DNA of 64,000 nucleotides from assembly GCA_017450485.1 (NCBI GenBank), contig JAFSTN010000025.1, positions 124,001 to 188,000 on the forward strand. Reading direction: 5' to 3'. Both the position numbers and the translations under genes were made by a program. This stretch comes from Lachnospiraceae bacterium. Its GTDB lineage: Bacteria; Bacillota; Clostridia; Lachnospirales; Lachnospiraceae. Position 1 is the stretch's first letter; every line of letters begins with the position of its first letter. Shown piece by piece: positions 8,713 to 18,080 of the stretch. A model generated the notes under the pieces. That model was not told the origin of the DNA and did not search any database. It saw only the letters and a list, made by a program, of their open reading frames with translations.

Positions 8713-9540
8713 ATGATAGAACACAATTCGGGTACAATCAAATATCTTACATTTGAGTCTCTCGATAAGCTCGGTTGCGTGACGGATGTATTTACCACGC
8801 GTGAGGGCGGTGTCAGCACCGGATATCACAGCTCGATGAATCTGTCCTTTACGAACGGTGACGAACCTGAGAAAGTGGAAGAAAACTACAGGCTCATAGC
8901 TCCCGTGATAGGCGTGGGTGTGGATCATATTGTGCGTACTCATCAGACACACACGACCAATGTCATGAGAGTGACCGGTGATATGGTATATGATGACGGG
9001 TGCCTCCATGATCAGGAGTATACCGATGTGGATGGGCTCATAACGGATATCCCGGGTATCGCTTTGGCTACGTTCTATGCGGATTGTGTACCGCTGTATT
9101 TCGTTGACCCGGTCAGACGCGCGATAGGGTTGTCGCATTCGGGATGGCGCGGTACCGTAGCAGGTATGGCAGGAGTGACTGTCCGTGCCATGTCCGAAGC
9201 TTATGGCACGGACCCTGCTGATATATATGCAGCGATCGGTCCGTCGATCAGCAAGGCGAATTATGAAGTAAGTGAAGAAGTCGCACATGAATTTGCCCGG
9301 GCTTTCGGCGAAGATACGGACCGGATATGTGAAGCCGGTGTTAAGCCCGGTAAATACCAGCTCGACCTGTGGGAAGCTAATCGTATCATGATGCTTCGCG
9401 CAGGTATAAGTGATGACCATATAGAATTGTCAGGCTTATGTACATATGAACATTCCGATATCCTGTTTTCGCACAGAGCATCAGGCGGTAAAAGAGGTAA
9501 TATGGCGGCATTTCTGGTACTGAAGGAAGATGGGACATGA
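8713..9540 (+). CDS. pgeF: Multicopper-oxidase-like purine nucleosidase/peptidoglycan editing factor (YfiH/YlmD family)
   Basis: This 275-residue protein belongs to the laccase-domain YfiH family, members of which act as purine nucleoside phosphorylase/adenosine deaminase or in peptidoglycan editing. Metal-site residues are visible: His in VRTHQTHT, Cys in YADCVPLYF and His in LSHSGWRG. The family GPCI box reads GPSIS here. The C-terminal SHRASGGKRGNMAAF is typical. It follows yraN directly and overlaps the first glycosyltransferase by four bases, so the glycan cluster downstream may be co-transcribed. Confidence 0.92.
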   Translation: MIEHNSGTIKYLTFESLDKLGCVTDVFTTREGGVSTGYHSSMNLSFTNGDEPEKVEENYRLIAPVIGVGVDHIVRTHQTHTTNVMRVTGDMVYDDGCLHDQEYTDVDGLITDIPGIALATFYADCVPLYFVDPVRRAIGLSHSGWRGTVAGMAGVTVRAMSEAYGTDPADIYAAIGPSISKANYEVSEEVAHEFARAFGEDTDRICEAGVKPGKYQLDLWEANRIMMLRAGISDDHIELSGLCTYEHSDILFSHRASGGKRGNMAAFLVLKEDGT

Positions 9541-10556
9541 CAGTATCGGTATGCATGACAGTATATAATATAGAGTCATATATGCGCAGGAGCATAGAAT
9601 CCGTGCTCGCACAGACTTATCGAGATCTTGAGATAATCATGGTCGATGACGGTTCCACCGATTCATCCGGAGCCATATGCGACGAGTATGCGGCAAAGGA
9701 TGACCGCATCAGGGTTATACATAAATCTAACGGCGGAATACCTTCAGCGAGAAATGCCTGCCTGGATGCCGTGACAGGATCGTATATCTGCTGGATAGAC
9801 GGTGACGATGCGATGGAACCCGAGATGATAGGGGCAATGGTCAGCGCATTGGAGGAAACAGGCGCCGACTTGTGCGCATGCAGATACAGGCAGGTGTTTG
9901 ACGATCATATCATTGACGGTTCTACAGGACAGAGGTACGAATATGAAGGCCGGCAGCTGATGGAACAGTTCCTCAAGGAGGATGAACGTTTCCTGATCCA
10001 GAATGCGGTATGGAACAAGCTCTATAAAAAAGAGCTGACCGAAGGTTTACGCTTCCCGGAAATGTGGTATGAGGATATGGTCTATACCTTTTATCTCATA
10101 GACAGATCTGCGAAGAGCGTATATCTGGATACGGCATATTATAACTACACGCGGGATCGCAGTGATTCCCAGACCAATGCGGGTATCAATCCTCATACAT
10201 ATACGGATCTGATCCCCAATTTGTTCGACAGATCGCGTTATCTCGAAGAACAGGGGCGTCATGATCTGGCACTTATATCGGACTATCTGCTGTATAAGAG
10301 ATTACTTGTATACTATACGGCCGTATCACGCAGTAATGATCCCGACAAGGACGAACACCGTAAGTTACTTGATAAGCATATCAAGAGCGGTGTCGGCAGA
10401 TTTGAAGAGATTTATTCCTGTCCGATAGCGAAAAAGAACGAATACCGCAAGTTGAAGATATACCTGCGGTCTGCCGGGCTCTATCTGGTTACGATGTGGA
10501 TCAACGACAGGTATATCATCCCCGTAAAAGAAAGAAGAGCGGCAAAAGGGAGATAA
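9537..10556 (+). CDS. Family 2 glycosyltransferase
   Basis: This 339-residue GT-A fold enzyme has N-terminal VSVCMTVYNIESYMRRSIESV, the nucleotide-binding VDDGSTDSSG, SNGGIPSARN and the metal-binding acidic triplet in WIDGDDAMEP. It transfers a sugar from an NDP-sugar; donor and acceptor cannot be read from the sequence. The C-terminal part carries basic and aromatic residues without clear TM segments. It opens a five-gene surface-glycan cluster and overlaps pgeF by four bases. Confidence 0.93.
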   Translation: MTVSVCMTVYNIESYMRRSIESVLAQTYRDLEIIMVDDGSTDSSGAICDEYAAKDDRIRVIHKSNGGIPSARNACLDAVTGSYICWIDGDDAMEPEMIGAMVSALEETGADLCACRYRQVFDDHIIDGSTGQRYEYEGRQLMEQFLKEDERFLIQNAVWNKLYKKELTEGLRFPEMWYEDMVYTFYLIDRSAKSVYLDTAYYNYTRDRSDSQTNAGINPHTYTDLIPNLFDRSRYLEEQGRHDLALISDYLLYKRLLVYYTAVSRSNDPDKDEHRKLLDKHIKSGVGRFEEIYSCPIAKKNEYRKLKIYLRSAGLYLVTMWINDRYIIPVKERRAAKGR

Positions 10557-10559
10557 CAT

Positions 10560-12320
10560 ATGCTTCAGATACTCAAAAAAGTTTTTCATATACTGACCAG
10601 AGATCAAAGACGTAAGATATACGGACTGTGTGTTCTGATATTCATAGGGGCTTTGCTTGAAATGCTGGGTCTGAGCCTGATAATGCCCATAGTGGAAGGT
10701 GTCATGTATCCGGACCTGCTGATGAAGAACACATACATAGTTCTTCTGGACAGATTCGTTCACTTCGAGTCACCGAATGAATGCATATTGTTCCTGATCG
10801 GCACGATCATAGTCATCTACTTTGTGAAAAACGGATACCTCCTCATGGAGACTTATATCCAGGCGAAGTTCGTAAACAATAACCAGTCCATTACCATCAG
10901 CTACATGCTGGAAGAGTACTTGAACCGTCCCTACGAATTCTATCTGAATGCGGATATACCTACTATTTTCCGTGTTATAGACGGTGATGTTCCCAAGGTG
11001 TTCACCGTGATCCTGCAGTTCATAATGCTCTTCACCGAATTGATGGTATCCGTGGTCCTGTTTATGTATCTGCTGATCTCGAACCCCTCGATGACGCTGC
11101 TCCTGCTGGGCATCATGCTTGTCCTGACTTTGATCATCACGAAGGTATTCAGGCCGATCCTCAACAGACTCGGATCCAGGACTCAGGAGCTTCAGAGCCG
11201 TATGGGCAAGTGGAGACTCCAGTCCATATACGGTATCAAGGATGTCAAGATCCTGCATAAAGAACACTATTTTGCATCGAGTTTCGGAGAGTATTCCGAC
11301 ATTAATGCGGATATACTGTGTAAATACATGGTGTTGAACAACACCCCCAGACTTTTCCTTGAGACTTTCTGCATATCCGGGATATTGGCATATATAGCCG
11401 GATGTATCATCCTTGGTTCGGACATGACGACACTTGTTCCCGCGATCAGTGCTTTTGCGGTAGCAGCCATGAGATTACTCCCGTCGGTGAACAGAGTAAA
11501 TACCTATCTGAGCAATATCGCATACTATGAGCCGAGTGTGAACTACGTATACGATAATGTGGATTTCTCCGCTTACAGGAAGCACGGTCATTTCGTGTCA
11601 GCCGATGATACCACCGGTCCCGAGATCACCCTGGAGAAAGAGATACGCATGGAGGATGTTGTATATAAATATCCCGGGTCCGATAAGTTGATACTCGATC
11701 ATGCCGGAATGACAGTACCAAAGGGCGCATCCGTGGGTGTTATGGGCCCGTCCGGAGCCGGTAAATCCACTGCGGTTGATGTTCTTCTCGGCCTGCTTAA
11801 GATGCAGAGCGGACGTATCACATGTGACGGCAGGGATATATTCGAGAATTATCCGAGCTGGCTTTCACACATAGGATACATACCTCAGAGTATATATCTG
11901 ACGGATGATTCCATACGTGAGAATATAGCCTTCGGTGTTGCCCCTGCGGATATAGATAACGACCGGGTATGGCAGGTGCTTAAGGAGGCACAGCTTGATG
12001 ATCTGATCCGCGAGATGCCCGAGCAGCTGGAAACCACGATCGGAGAGCGCGGGGTGCGACTATCCGGAGGGCAGAGACAGAGGCTGGGTATAGCCAGAGC
12101 TCTTTATCATGATCCCGAGATACTCGTATTCGATGAAGCGACATCAGCGCTTGATACCGATACCGAATCAGCCATCATGGAAGCTATCGATTCCTTCCAC
12201 GGGCGTAAAACACTGATCATTATCGCTCATCGCCTGCGTACGATCGCAAACTGCGATATCATTTACAGAGTAGACGGAGGCAAGATAGAGCAGACCACAT
12301 TGGATAAAGAGCAGGTATAG
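10560..12320 (+). CDS. ABC transporter, fused membrane and ATPase domains (lipid-linked glycan flippase type)
   Basis: This 586-residue half-transporter has six predicted TM helices in residues 1-330 and a nucleotide-binding domain in 345-580. Walker A is GPSGAGKST, the signature is LSGGQRQRLGIARAL, Walker B is ILVFDEATSALD, and the H-loop is AHRLRT. The organisation matches MsbA/PglK-like exporters. Being surrounded by glycosyltransferases suggests that it flips a lipid-linked oligosaccharide; that substrate is inferred from context only. Confidence 0.9.
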   Translation: MLQILKKVFHILTRDQRRKIYGLCVLIFIGALLEMLGLSLIMPIVEGVMYPDLLMKNTYIVLLDRFVHFESPNECILFLIGTIIVIYFVKNGYLLMETYIQAKFVNNNQSITISYMLEEYLNRPYEFYLNADIPTIFRVIDGDVPKVFTVILQFIMLFTELMVSVVLFMYLLISNPSMTLLLLGIMLVLTLIITKVFRPILNRLGSRTQELQSRMGKWRLQSIYGIKDVKILHKEHYFASSFGEYSDINADILCKYMVLNNTPRLFLETFCISGILAYIAGCIILGSDMTTLVPAISAFAVAAMRLLPSVNRVNTYLSNIAYYEPSVNYVYDNVDFSAYRKHGHFVSADDTTGPEITLEKEIRMEDVVYKYPGSDKLILDHAGMTVPKGASVGVMGPSGAGKSTAVDVLLGLLKMQSGRITCDGRDIFENYPSWLSHIGYIPQSIYLTDDSIRENIAFGVAPADIDNDRVWQVLKEAQLDDLIREMPEQLETTIGERGVRLSGGQRQRLGIARALYHDPEILVFDEATSALDTDTESAIMEAIDSFHGRKTLIIIAHRLRTIANCDIIYRVDGGKIEQTTLDKEQV

Positions 12321-12345
12321 ATCCCTGTCCCGGGAAGAACTTTTT

Positions 12346-13083
12346 ATGGAGTATGTAAACGGCAGATTACAATTAAAGAATGTCACTTTGGTCGCCATGA
12401 CGAGCGTGAATGTATATGAGACCGTGCAGGCCATGAAGTACTCGATGCGAGGGATCGATTTCGGTGATGCTGTTCTCGTGTGTCATTTCAGGCCCATTTA
12501 TCTGCCGCAGAATATCAGATACGATCATACGAGCAAGCTCAGGACTATAGATGATTTTAATTACAAGATGCTCTATGAACTTGGGGATCATATACACACG
12601 GATTTCGCGATGATCGTGCACTATGACGGATTCATAGTTCATCCGGAGTGTTTCAGGGATGAATTTCTGGATTATGATTATATAGGCGCTCCGTGGCCGG
12701 ATCCGCATGACGATTTCACATACAGGGATATAAACGGCACGCTGCGCAGAGTCGGTAATTCGGTCGGATTCAGGTCCAGGAGGCTTATAGATTTCCCGCG
12801 TATCGCAAACCTGCCTTTTGAGGCTGATCACGGATACTTTCACGAGGACGGGTTTCTGTGTGTGAAGAACAGGCATCTGGTCGAAGAAGCCGGTATGCGG
12901 ATAGCCCCTTTGGAAGTGGCGAAGTATTTCTCGCATGAGACCATGATCCCCGAGATAGAGGGTATTACACCTTTCGCGTTTCATAAATGGGCAGGTACCA
13001 ATGCCGGATATCCGAGATTCAAGGGCAAACCCGATATCATCAGACGTATAGAGAAGAAAATCAAAAAGATGACCGGCGGATGA
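12346..13083 (+). CDS. DUF5672 family putative glycosyltransferase
   Basis: This 245-residue protein matches the DUF5672 pattern: VTLVAMTSVNVYETVQAMKYS at the start, then IVHYDGFIVHP, YDYIGAPWP, and a Gly-rich segment VGNSVGFRSRRL, ending with FAFHKWAG. Such proteins occur in glycan clusters and are thought to be glycosyltransferases with a GT-A-like core; the reaction is not known. It lies 25 bases after the ABC transporter with no terminator between. Confidence 0.8.
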   Translation: MEYVNGRLQLKNVTLVAMTSVNVYETVQAMKYSMRGIDFGDAVLVCHFRPIYLPQNIRYDHTSKLRTIDDFNYKMLYELGDHIHTDFAMIVHYDGFIVHPECFRDEFLDYDYIGAPWPDPHDDFTYRDINGTLRRVGNSVGFRSRRLIDFPRIANLPFEADHGYFHEDGFLCVKNRHLVEEAGMRIAPLEVAKYFSHETMIPEIEGITPFAFHKWAGTNAGYPRFKGKPDIIRRIEKKIKKMTGG

Positions 13084-13105
13084 AGCCGGTCGGAGAGGAT
13101 TCGAT

Positions 13106-13972
13106 ATGGTATACGATTGTTTTCAGTTTTTCAATGAGTTGGATATCCTGAAGATGCGCATGAATGTGATGAATGACATCGTTGATAAGTTTGTGATCAG
13201 CGAGTCGACAGTCACATTTTCCGGAGATCCCAAGAAACTGTATTATGCCGAAAACAAGAAGCGTTTCGCAGACTTCGAGAGTAAGATCATACATAACGTG
13301 ATCGATGATACGCCTATGGACTGTACTCCGTTCGTGAGGGACTCGCATCAGAAATGCGCTGTGGCCAGAGGCCTTAAAGATGCCAGACCCGATGATATAA
13401 TCATATTCTCCGATGTGGATGAGATCCCCAATCCCGAAGCAGTAAAGAAGGTCCTGGCTGATTTTGATCCGACTAAGATATATGCTTTGGCTCAGAGAAA
13501 CTTCTACGTGTATGTGGATATGGAGGAAAAGTCCGGTAATCTGCTCTCCATAACCGGTGAATTCCCGGGAGTGGAGGGGACCGACCGCAGATGGCTGGGC
13601 ACCAAGATCTGTGCTTACTCGATGCTTGAGAAATACACCACGGAGCAGCTGCGTGATAAAGAACAGCAGCCCATTATGATCAGGGTACCCGACGGCGGAT
13701 GGCATTTCTCATATATGGGCGGAGAGAAAAAGAGATCCGCTGCAAGCCGTGCGAGATATAAGATCAAATCGGCAGCACATCAGGAGTACAATAAACGGCG
13801 GGTTCTGTGGAGTGTCGGTAAGAATATCAAATCTCACAGCGACATACTCGGAAGAGATGCCGATTTTCAGATTGTACCCATAGATGATACTTATCCCGAG
13901 TATCTCAGGACACATCTGAAGGAATACAAGCATCTGATCTATCCCAAGCATGGGTTACGATTCATGATCTGA
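13106..13972 (+). CDS. Family 17 glycosyltransferase
   Basis: This 288-residue protein is similar to GT17 (the beta-1,4-N-acetylglucosaminyltransferase GnT-III family). It has YDCFQFFNELDILKMRMN at the N-terminus, FVISESTVTFSGDPK, then IIIFSDVDEIPNPEAV holding the DxD-type acidic motif, and GGWHFSYMGG near residue 200. Bacterial GT17 proteins are found in capsule and exopolysaccharide loci. A good ggagagga ribosome binding site lies before ATG 13106. Donor and acceptor are unknown. Confidence 0.85.
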   Translation: MVYDCFQFFNELDILKMRMNVMNDIVDKFVISESTVTFSGDPKKLYYAENKKRFADFESKIIHNVIDDTPMDCTPFVRDSHQKCAVARGLKDARPDDIIIFSDVDEIPNPEAVKKVLADFDPTKIYALAQRNFYVYVDMEEKSGNLLSITGEFPGVEGTDRRWLGTKICAYSMLEKYTTEQLRDKEQQPIMIRVPDGGWHFSYMGGEKKRSAASRARYKIKSAAHQEYNKRRVLWSVGKNIKSHSDILGRDADFQIVPIDDTYPEYLRTHLKEYKHLIYPKHGLRFMI

Positions 13973-13990
13973 CAGTATCGGGGAATCAAA

Positions 13991-14932
13991 GTGGCCAAAG
14001 TATCCATATGCATACCCGCATATAAAGATGCGCGGGGAGTTGAGAGATTATTAAAATCCATAGAGGAGCAGGATTACAGGGACTTCGAGGTGATCATCAC
14101 GGATGATACTCCCGATGATTCAGTGCGCGATGCGGTCAGGAGATCAGAGACTTCTGTTGATGTGTCATATCATCACAATGATAAACCTCTGGGACCGGGC
14201 GGTAACTGGAACAGATCCATTGACCTGTCATCCGGAGAGTATATCAAGATCATGCATCAGGATGACTGGTTTACCTTTCCGGATTCACTTAAGAAATTCG
14301 CAGATATGCTCGATCAGCATCCGGATGCGGTACTCGCATATTGCGGATCCAGACAGGTGACTATCCCTACGGATCCGGAGGATAACGATCTGAGTAACTA
14401 TTACGACAGATGTATCACGGATGAGAATCAGACGCTTATAGAGGATGACTGGCGCAACATCTATGTCGGACAGTATATAGGAGCTCCGTCGGCGACCATT
14501 TACAGGCGTTCCGACTTAAGGTTTGATCCTAACCTTAAGTGGCTGATAGATGCCGATTTCTATATGGGACTGCTTAAGAACGGCGGAAATATGGTATGCA
14601 GCCGTGAGCCTCTTATATGTATAGGCGTAAGTGCAGGGCAGATGACCAATGAATGTGCCGAAAGCCGGGAAGTCAATCTCAGAGAATACAAGTATGTGTA
14701 TAATAAGTTTTCTCTGGGTGAATATGAGTTCTGCAGAAACAAACTGACGGATATATGTGTTACTTACAGAGGCAGGTACAGGGATATAGCAGATTGCGGT
14801 ATTACCAGGCAGGAATATGATGCTGTATATAAGCCTTTCAGACGTGATCTCATAGAGTATTATTTTGATCTGATACTCAGGAAGACACATATCCGCAAGA
14901 GCGATCATACGTCCGTACAGAGATTCGCCTGA
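13991..14932 (+). CDS. Family 2 glycosyltransferase
   Basis: This 313-residue GT-A enzyme starts with VSICIPAYKDARGVERLLKSI, with the nucleotide-binding ITDDTPDDS, then GPGGNWNRSI and the acidic metal site HQDDWF in place of a classical DxD. The start is GTG 13991; no clear Shine-Dalgarno is seen before it. It lies 18 bases after the GT17 gene in the same run. Sugar specificity cannot be read. Confidence 0.9.
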   Translation: MAKVSICIPAYKDARGVERLLKSIEEQDYRDFEVIITDDTPDDSVRDAVRRSETSVDVSYHHNDKPLGPGGNWNRSIDLSSGEYIKIMHQDDWFTFPDSLKKFADMLDQHPDAVLAYCGSRQVTIPTDPEDNDLSNYYDRCITDENQTLIEDDWRNIYVGQYIGAPSATIYRRSDLRFDPNLKWLIDADFYMGLLKNGGNMVCSREPLICIGVSAGQMTNECAESREVNLREYKYVYNKFSLGEYEFCRNKLTDICVTYRGRYRDIADCGITRQEYDAVYKPFRRDLIEYYFDLILRKTHIRKSDHTSVQRFA

Positions 14933-14961
14933 CATATGTCTTCCTGCCAGAGGCTGGTTTA

Positions 14962-17226
14962 ATGAATGAGAGAATAACCGGCAGACTGATGTCTGTATAT
15001 AATCGCATATATACTCCTAAGGTTCGCGAGATTGGGCGTGTGTTCTTCTACATAGCCCTTTTTTGTGAGATCGTCATATTCATTTTGGATCGGGCTGACT
15101 GGATCAATCCTTATCAGAGTATGATGTTTCGCGTTACTTTCGTCTTATTCCTGGTCAAGTGTGTTTGCACGAAATATACTCCGCGTGAATGGGCTTTCAT
15201 TATCCTGACAGCCGCATTCTGCATTTTTGCATATTCGATCAGCATTAAAGACGAGATCATCCGTGCCATGGTATTCATTATAGCCATGAAGGACATGGAT
15301 GTTAAAAGGACGCTGAAATTCAACTATATCCTGACGATGACAGGTACGATCGTGCTGGTGCTTTTGGCTGCACTGGGAGTTATTGGTGAGCTTGTGGCAC
15401 CGTACGGATACGGTGAAAAAGCGGATCTTTTCATGCTCAGCCTGGGACTGGGAAGCTCTAATACACTGGGCATCCAGATATGGCTGTTCGTTGCACTGGG
15501 CATATATCTGTATCATGACCGGTTAAGCTCGTTCAGCTACGTCCTGATAGTGGCGTTGGGTATAGTCGTTTATCTGACCACTCATTGCCGCACGGCTGTT
15601 TTGATGATCTTTTTCAGCGCCATGCTTGGTTTTGTGTTCAAAAGGTTTCCGGGTCTGGCCAAACGTGCATGGGTCTATGCTTCCGGTGGCCTGATCACAC
15701 TTGTGTGTCTGGGACTTTCCATATATGCTGCCAAGGTTTCAGTCTGGTGGGAAGAGCAGACTGAGTTTCAGCAGAAACTTAACCTCATATTTACCGGCAG
15801 GATAGAAAGCCTGTATGCTTTTGAAAACGGCGGGGCCGTATTGAGTAACTGGAGCTTATTTTCATCACCCGATTTCAACAGATATATTGATATGGGTATC
15901 GTACGGCTTTTCTGGTGGTATGGTATCATTCCGGGTGCCCTGGCTGTTCTTTCTGTCCTGATTCTGTTTATATATCAGTACAGACGAAGGGATCATGCTG
16001 GTTTTGTGCTTACACTTTCCGTCATCGTATTCTCCTTGATCGAAGCTCATTTCATTTCTCCTTTCATATCCAGAGCCTATATTCTTTTCCTGACAGGCGG
16101 AGCCTGGGTGCGTATACTGGGATCGCCGCACAGGGAACCCCGACATATCGCATTTTATATCGGCTCGCTTGCCAAAGGGGGTGCAGAGAGAGTATTTGTG
16201 AATCTGGCTGAATATTTCCTTTCGGTCGGATATGCGGTAACTTTCATTACCCAGTATAAATATGAGGATGAATACGAGCTTCCGGCAGGCGCGGACAGAG
16301 TTATATCCGATATCGGCGAGGCCGAATGTAAAGGGAGAATATATAACTTCTGTGCACGAATACTTAAGCTTCATCGCATCATTCGTGAGACGGATGCGGA
16401 TCTGCTTATGACCACGGCCGGTAAATCAAATTTCATGGCTGTGACCTGTGCCGTATTTCTTCCAACCAGAGTGGTGGTTTCGATCGTAGCTGATCCGCCG
16501 CTCGAGTACCCTACCCGGGTCATGCGTATTTTGATGCAGATCCTGTTCGGGGAGGCTGACGGTATCATTCTGCAGACGCACAGACAGCAGTCGTTTCTGC
16601 GCAAAGGGCTTAGACGTGTATCTGTTATCCTGCCCAATTCCGTGAGTCCCGCGTTTGTGAAAGAACGTTTTGAAGGTGAGCGCAAACATGATATCTATGT
16701 GGTGGGACGCATGGATGAAAACAAGAACCAGGCTATGGCCATTTCGGCTTTCGGTAAGGCGGCGGTGGACAGACCGGGATTCAGATTGGTGGTATGCGGT
16801 GACGGTCCGGATAGAGTAAAACTGATCGAACTGGCCCAAAACTGCGGAATAGCGGATCGTGTGGATTTCCCGGGGGTTGTATCCGATGTTCCGGACAGAT
16901 TATATGATGCTTATGCTTTTTTGCTTACATCCGACACGGAGGGCATGCCGAATACCCTGCTCGAAGCCATGAGTCTCGGATTGCCGTGCATATCGACCGA
17001 CTGTCCCTGCGGAGGGCCGGCTGAGCTTATCGTGGACGGAGAAAACGGTATACTGACAGGTGTTCGTGATACCGATGCATTGGCAGGGGCCATGCAGCAT
17101 ATCATGGAAGATCCTGAATATGCGGATCGCCTTGGGAAGGCGGCATATGAGACCATGCGGGATTACCGGCCGGATGTGGTCAACCGTAGATGGCGCGGGT
17201 ATTATGATTCCATCATTGACAGATGA
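14962..17226 (+). CDS. Fused polysaccharide polymerase-like membrane domain and family 4 glycosyltransferase
   Basis: This 754-residue two-part protein has residues 1-385 holding about ten hydrophobic segments in an O-antigen ligase/Wzy-like pattern, including a long outer loop near residues 255-310. Residues 390-750 form a complete GT4 (GT-B fold) enzyme, starting with IAFYIGSLAKGGAERVFVNL. It includes YVVGRMDENKNQ and the E-x7-E motif EGMPNTLLEAM. The join is in frame with no gap. The fusion would couple polymerisation or ligation to a sugar transfer at the inner membrane face. It is the last gene of the glycan cluster. The polymerase role is inference from topology. Confidence 0.82.
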   Translation: MNERITGRLMSVYNRIYTPKVREIGRVFFYIALFCEIVIFILDRADWINPYQSMMFRVTFVLFLVKCVCTKYTPREWAFIILTAAFCIFAYSISIKDEIIRAMVFIIAMKDMDVKRTLKFNYILTMTGTIVLVLLAALGVIGELVAPYGYGEKADLFMLSLGLGSSNTLGIQIWLFVALGIYLYHDRLSSFSYVLIVALGIVVYLTTHCRTAVLMIFFSAMLGFVFKRFPGLAKRAWVYASGGLITLVCLGLSIYAAKVSVWWEEQTEFQQKLNLIFTGRIESLYAFENGGAVLSNWSLFSSPDFNRYIDMGIVRLFWWYGIIPGALAVLSVLILFIYQYRRRDHAGFVLTLSVIVFSLIEAHFISPFISRAYILFLTGGAWVRILGSPHREPRHIAFYIGSLAKGGAERVFVNLAEYFLSVGYAVTFITQYKYEDEYELPAGADRVISDIGEAECKGRIYNFCARILKLHRIIRETDADLLMTTAGKSNFMAVTCAVFLPTRVVVSIVADPPLEYPTRVMRILMQILFGEADGIILQTHRQQSFLRKGLRRVSVILPNSVSPAFVKERFEGERKHDIYVVGRMDENKNQAMAISAFGKAAVDRPGFRLVVCGDGPDRVKLIELAQNCGIADRVDFPGVVSDVPDRLYDAYAFLLTSDTEGMPNTLLEAMSLGLPCISTDCPCGGPAELIVDGENGILTGVRDTDALAGAMQHIMEDPEYADRLGKAAYETMRDYRPDVVNRRWRGYYDSIIDR

Positions 17227-17275
17227 GCATATATGATCTGTGAGAACCGGAGTCAGGTCCGGATTAGCGGGATTT

Positions 17276-17316
17276 AAGCTTAAGAGAATCTTCATAATTG
17301 TCTTAAGCTTTTCTTT
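17276..17316 (+). terminator. Inverted repeat after the glycan cluster, possible terminator or regulator site
   Basis: The perfect 10-bp arms aagcttaaga (17276-17285) and tcttaagctt (17301-17310) enclose a 15-base loop and are followed by ttcttt. It could end the glycan operon. Alternatively, as the only marked dyad in the 148-base leader of the response-regulator gene, it could be an operator for autoregulation. The AT-rich stem makes it a weak terminator. Confidence 0.5.
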
Positions 17317-17374
17317 ATATTCAAATGTTTTAATGTCTAGTGTGAGGTCGTTTAAACGGTCCGGAAAGGGTGCT

Positions 17375-18079
17375 ATGTCAAATATACTGGTATGTGATGA
17401 TGATAAGACCATAGTGGATGCCATAGAGATCTATCTTACACAGGAAGGCTACAGCGTCTATAAAGCATATGACGGTGTACAGGCTATTCAAGTACTCGAT
17501 GAACAGGATATTCATCTGCTGATCATCGACATAATGATGCCGAAGCTGGATGGGATACATGCAACACTCAAGATAAGGGAGAAGTATTCGATCCCGATCA
17601 TCATCCTGAGTGCGAAGTCGGAGGATGCCGATAAGATCCTGGGACTGAACATCGGAGCCGATGATTATGTGACCAAGCCTTTCAATCCGCTTGAGCTCGT
17701 AGCGAGAGTCAAGTCGGCACTCAGGAGATACACTTCGCTGGGCAGTATCACCGGAGATGAGTCATCCAATATCTATACTACCGGAAGTCTTGTGATCAAC
17801 GACGATACCAAGCAGGTATATGTGGATGAGGATGAAGTAAAGCTGACCCCCATTGAGTTTAATATCCTGAAACTACTGGTCGGCAATGCAGGCAAGGTTT
17901 TTTCCTCGGATCAGATATATGAGAGTATCTGGAATGAGGAGGCATACGGTTCGGATAATATCGTAGCCGTACACATCAGACATATCAGAGAAAAGATAGA
18001 GATAGACCCGAAGAACCCCAGATATATCAAAGTCGTATGGGGGATAGGCTACAAAGCCGAGAAATATGAGGGAAACTAA
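17375..18079 (+). CDS. OmpR/PhoB-family response regulator
   Basis: This 234-residue regulator has a receiver domain (residues 1-120: acidic pocket CDDD, phosphoacceptor Asp52 in LLIIDIMMPKLDG, KPF switch) and a C-terminal winged helix DNA-binding domain (VKLTPIEFNILKLLVGNAGKVFS ... VAVHIRHIREKIE). ATG 17375 with a ggaaaggg site was chosen; a longer frame upstream would run through the inverted repeat. It overlaps the region just before the kinase gene, so the two are one operon and a cognate pair. Target genes are unknown; the neighbouring glycan cluster is a possible one. Confidence 0.93.
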   Translation: MSNILVCDDDKTIVDAIEIYLTQEGYSVYKAYDGVQAIQVLDEQDIHLLIIDIMMPKLDGIHATLKIREKYSIPIIILSAKSEDADKILGLNIGADDYVTKPFNPLELVARVKSALRRYTSLGSITGDESSNIYTTGSLVINDDTKQVYVDEDEVKLTPIEFNILKLLVGNAGKVFSSDQIYESIWNEEAYGSDNIVAVHIRHIREKIEIDPKNPRYIKVVWGIGYKAEKYEGN

Positions 18080-18080
18080 G

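Noticed and set aside
8284-9420. Open frame of 378 codons on the minus strand opposite pgeF and yraN
   Set aside because: It runs across two recognised plus-strand genes, is rich in His, Cys and Arg, and shows no domain pattern; it is a by-product of codon bias.
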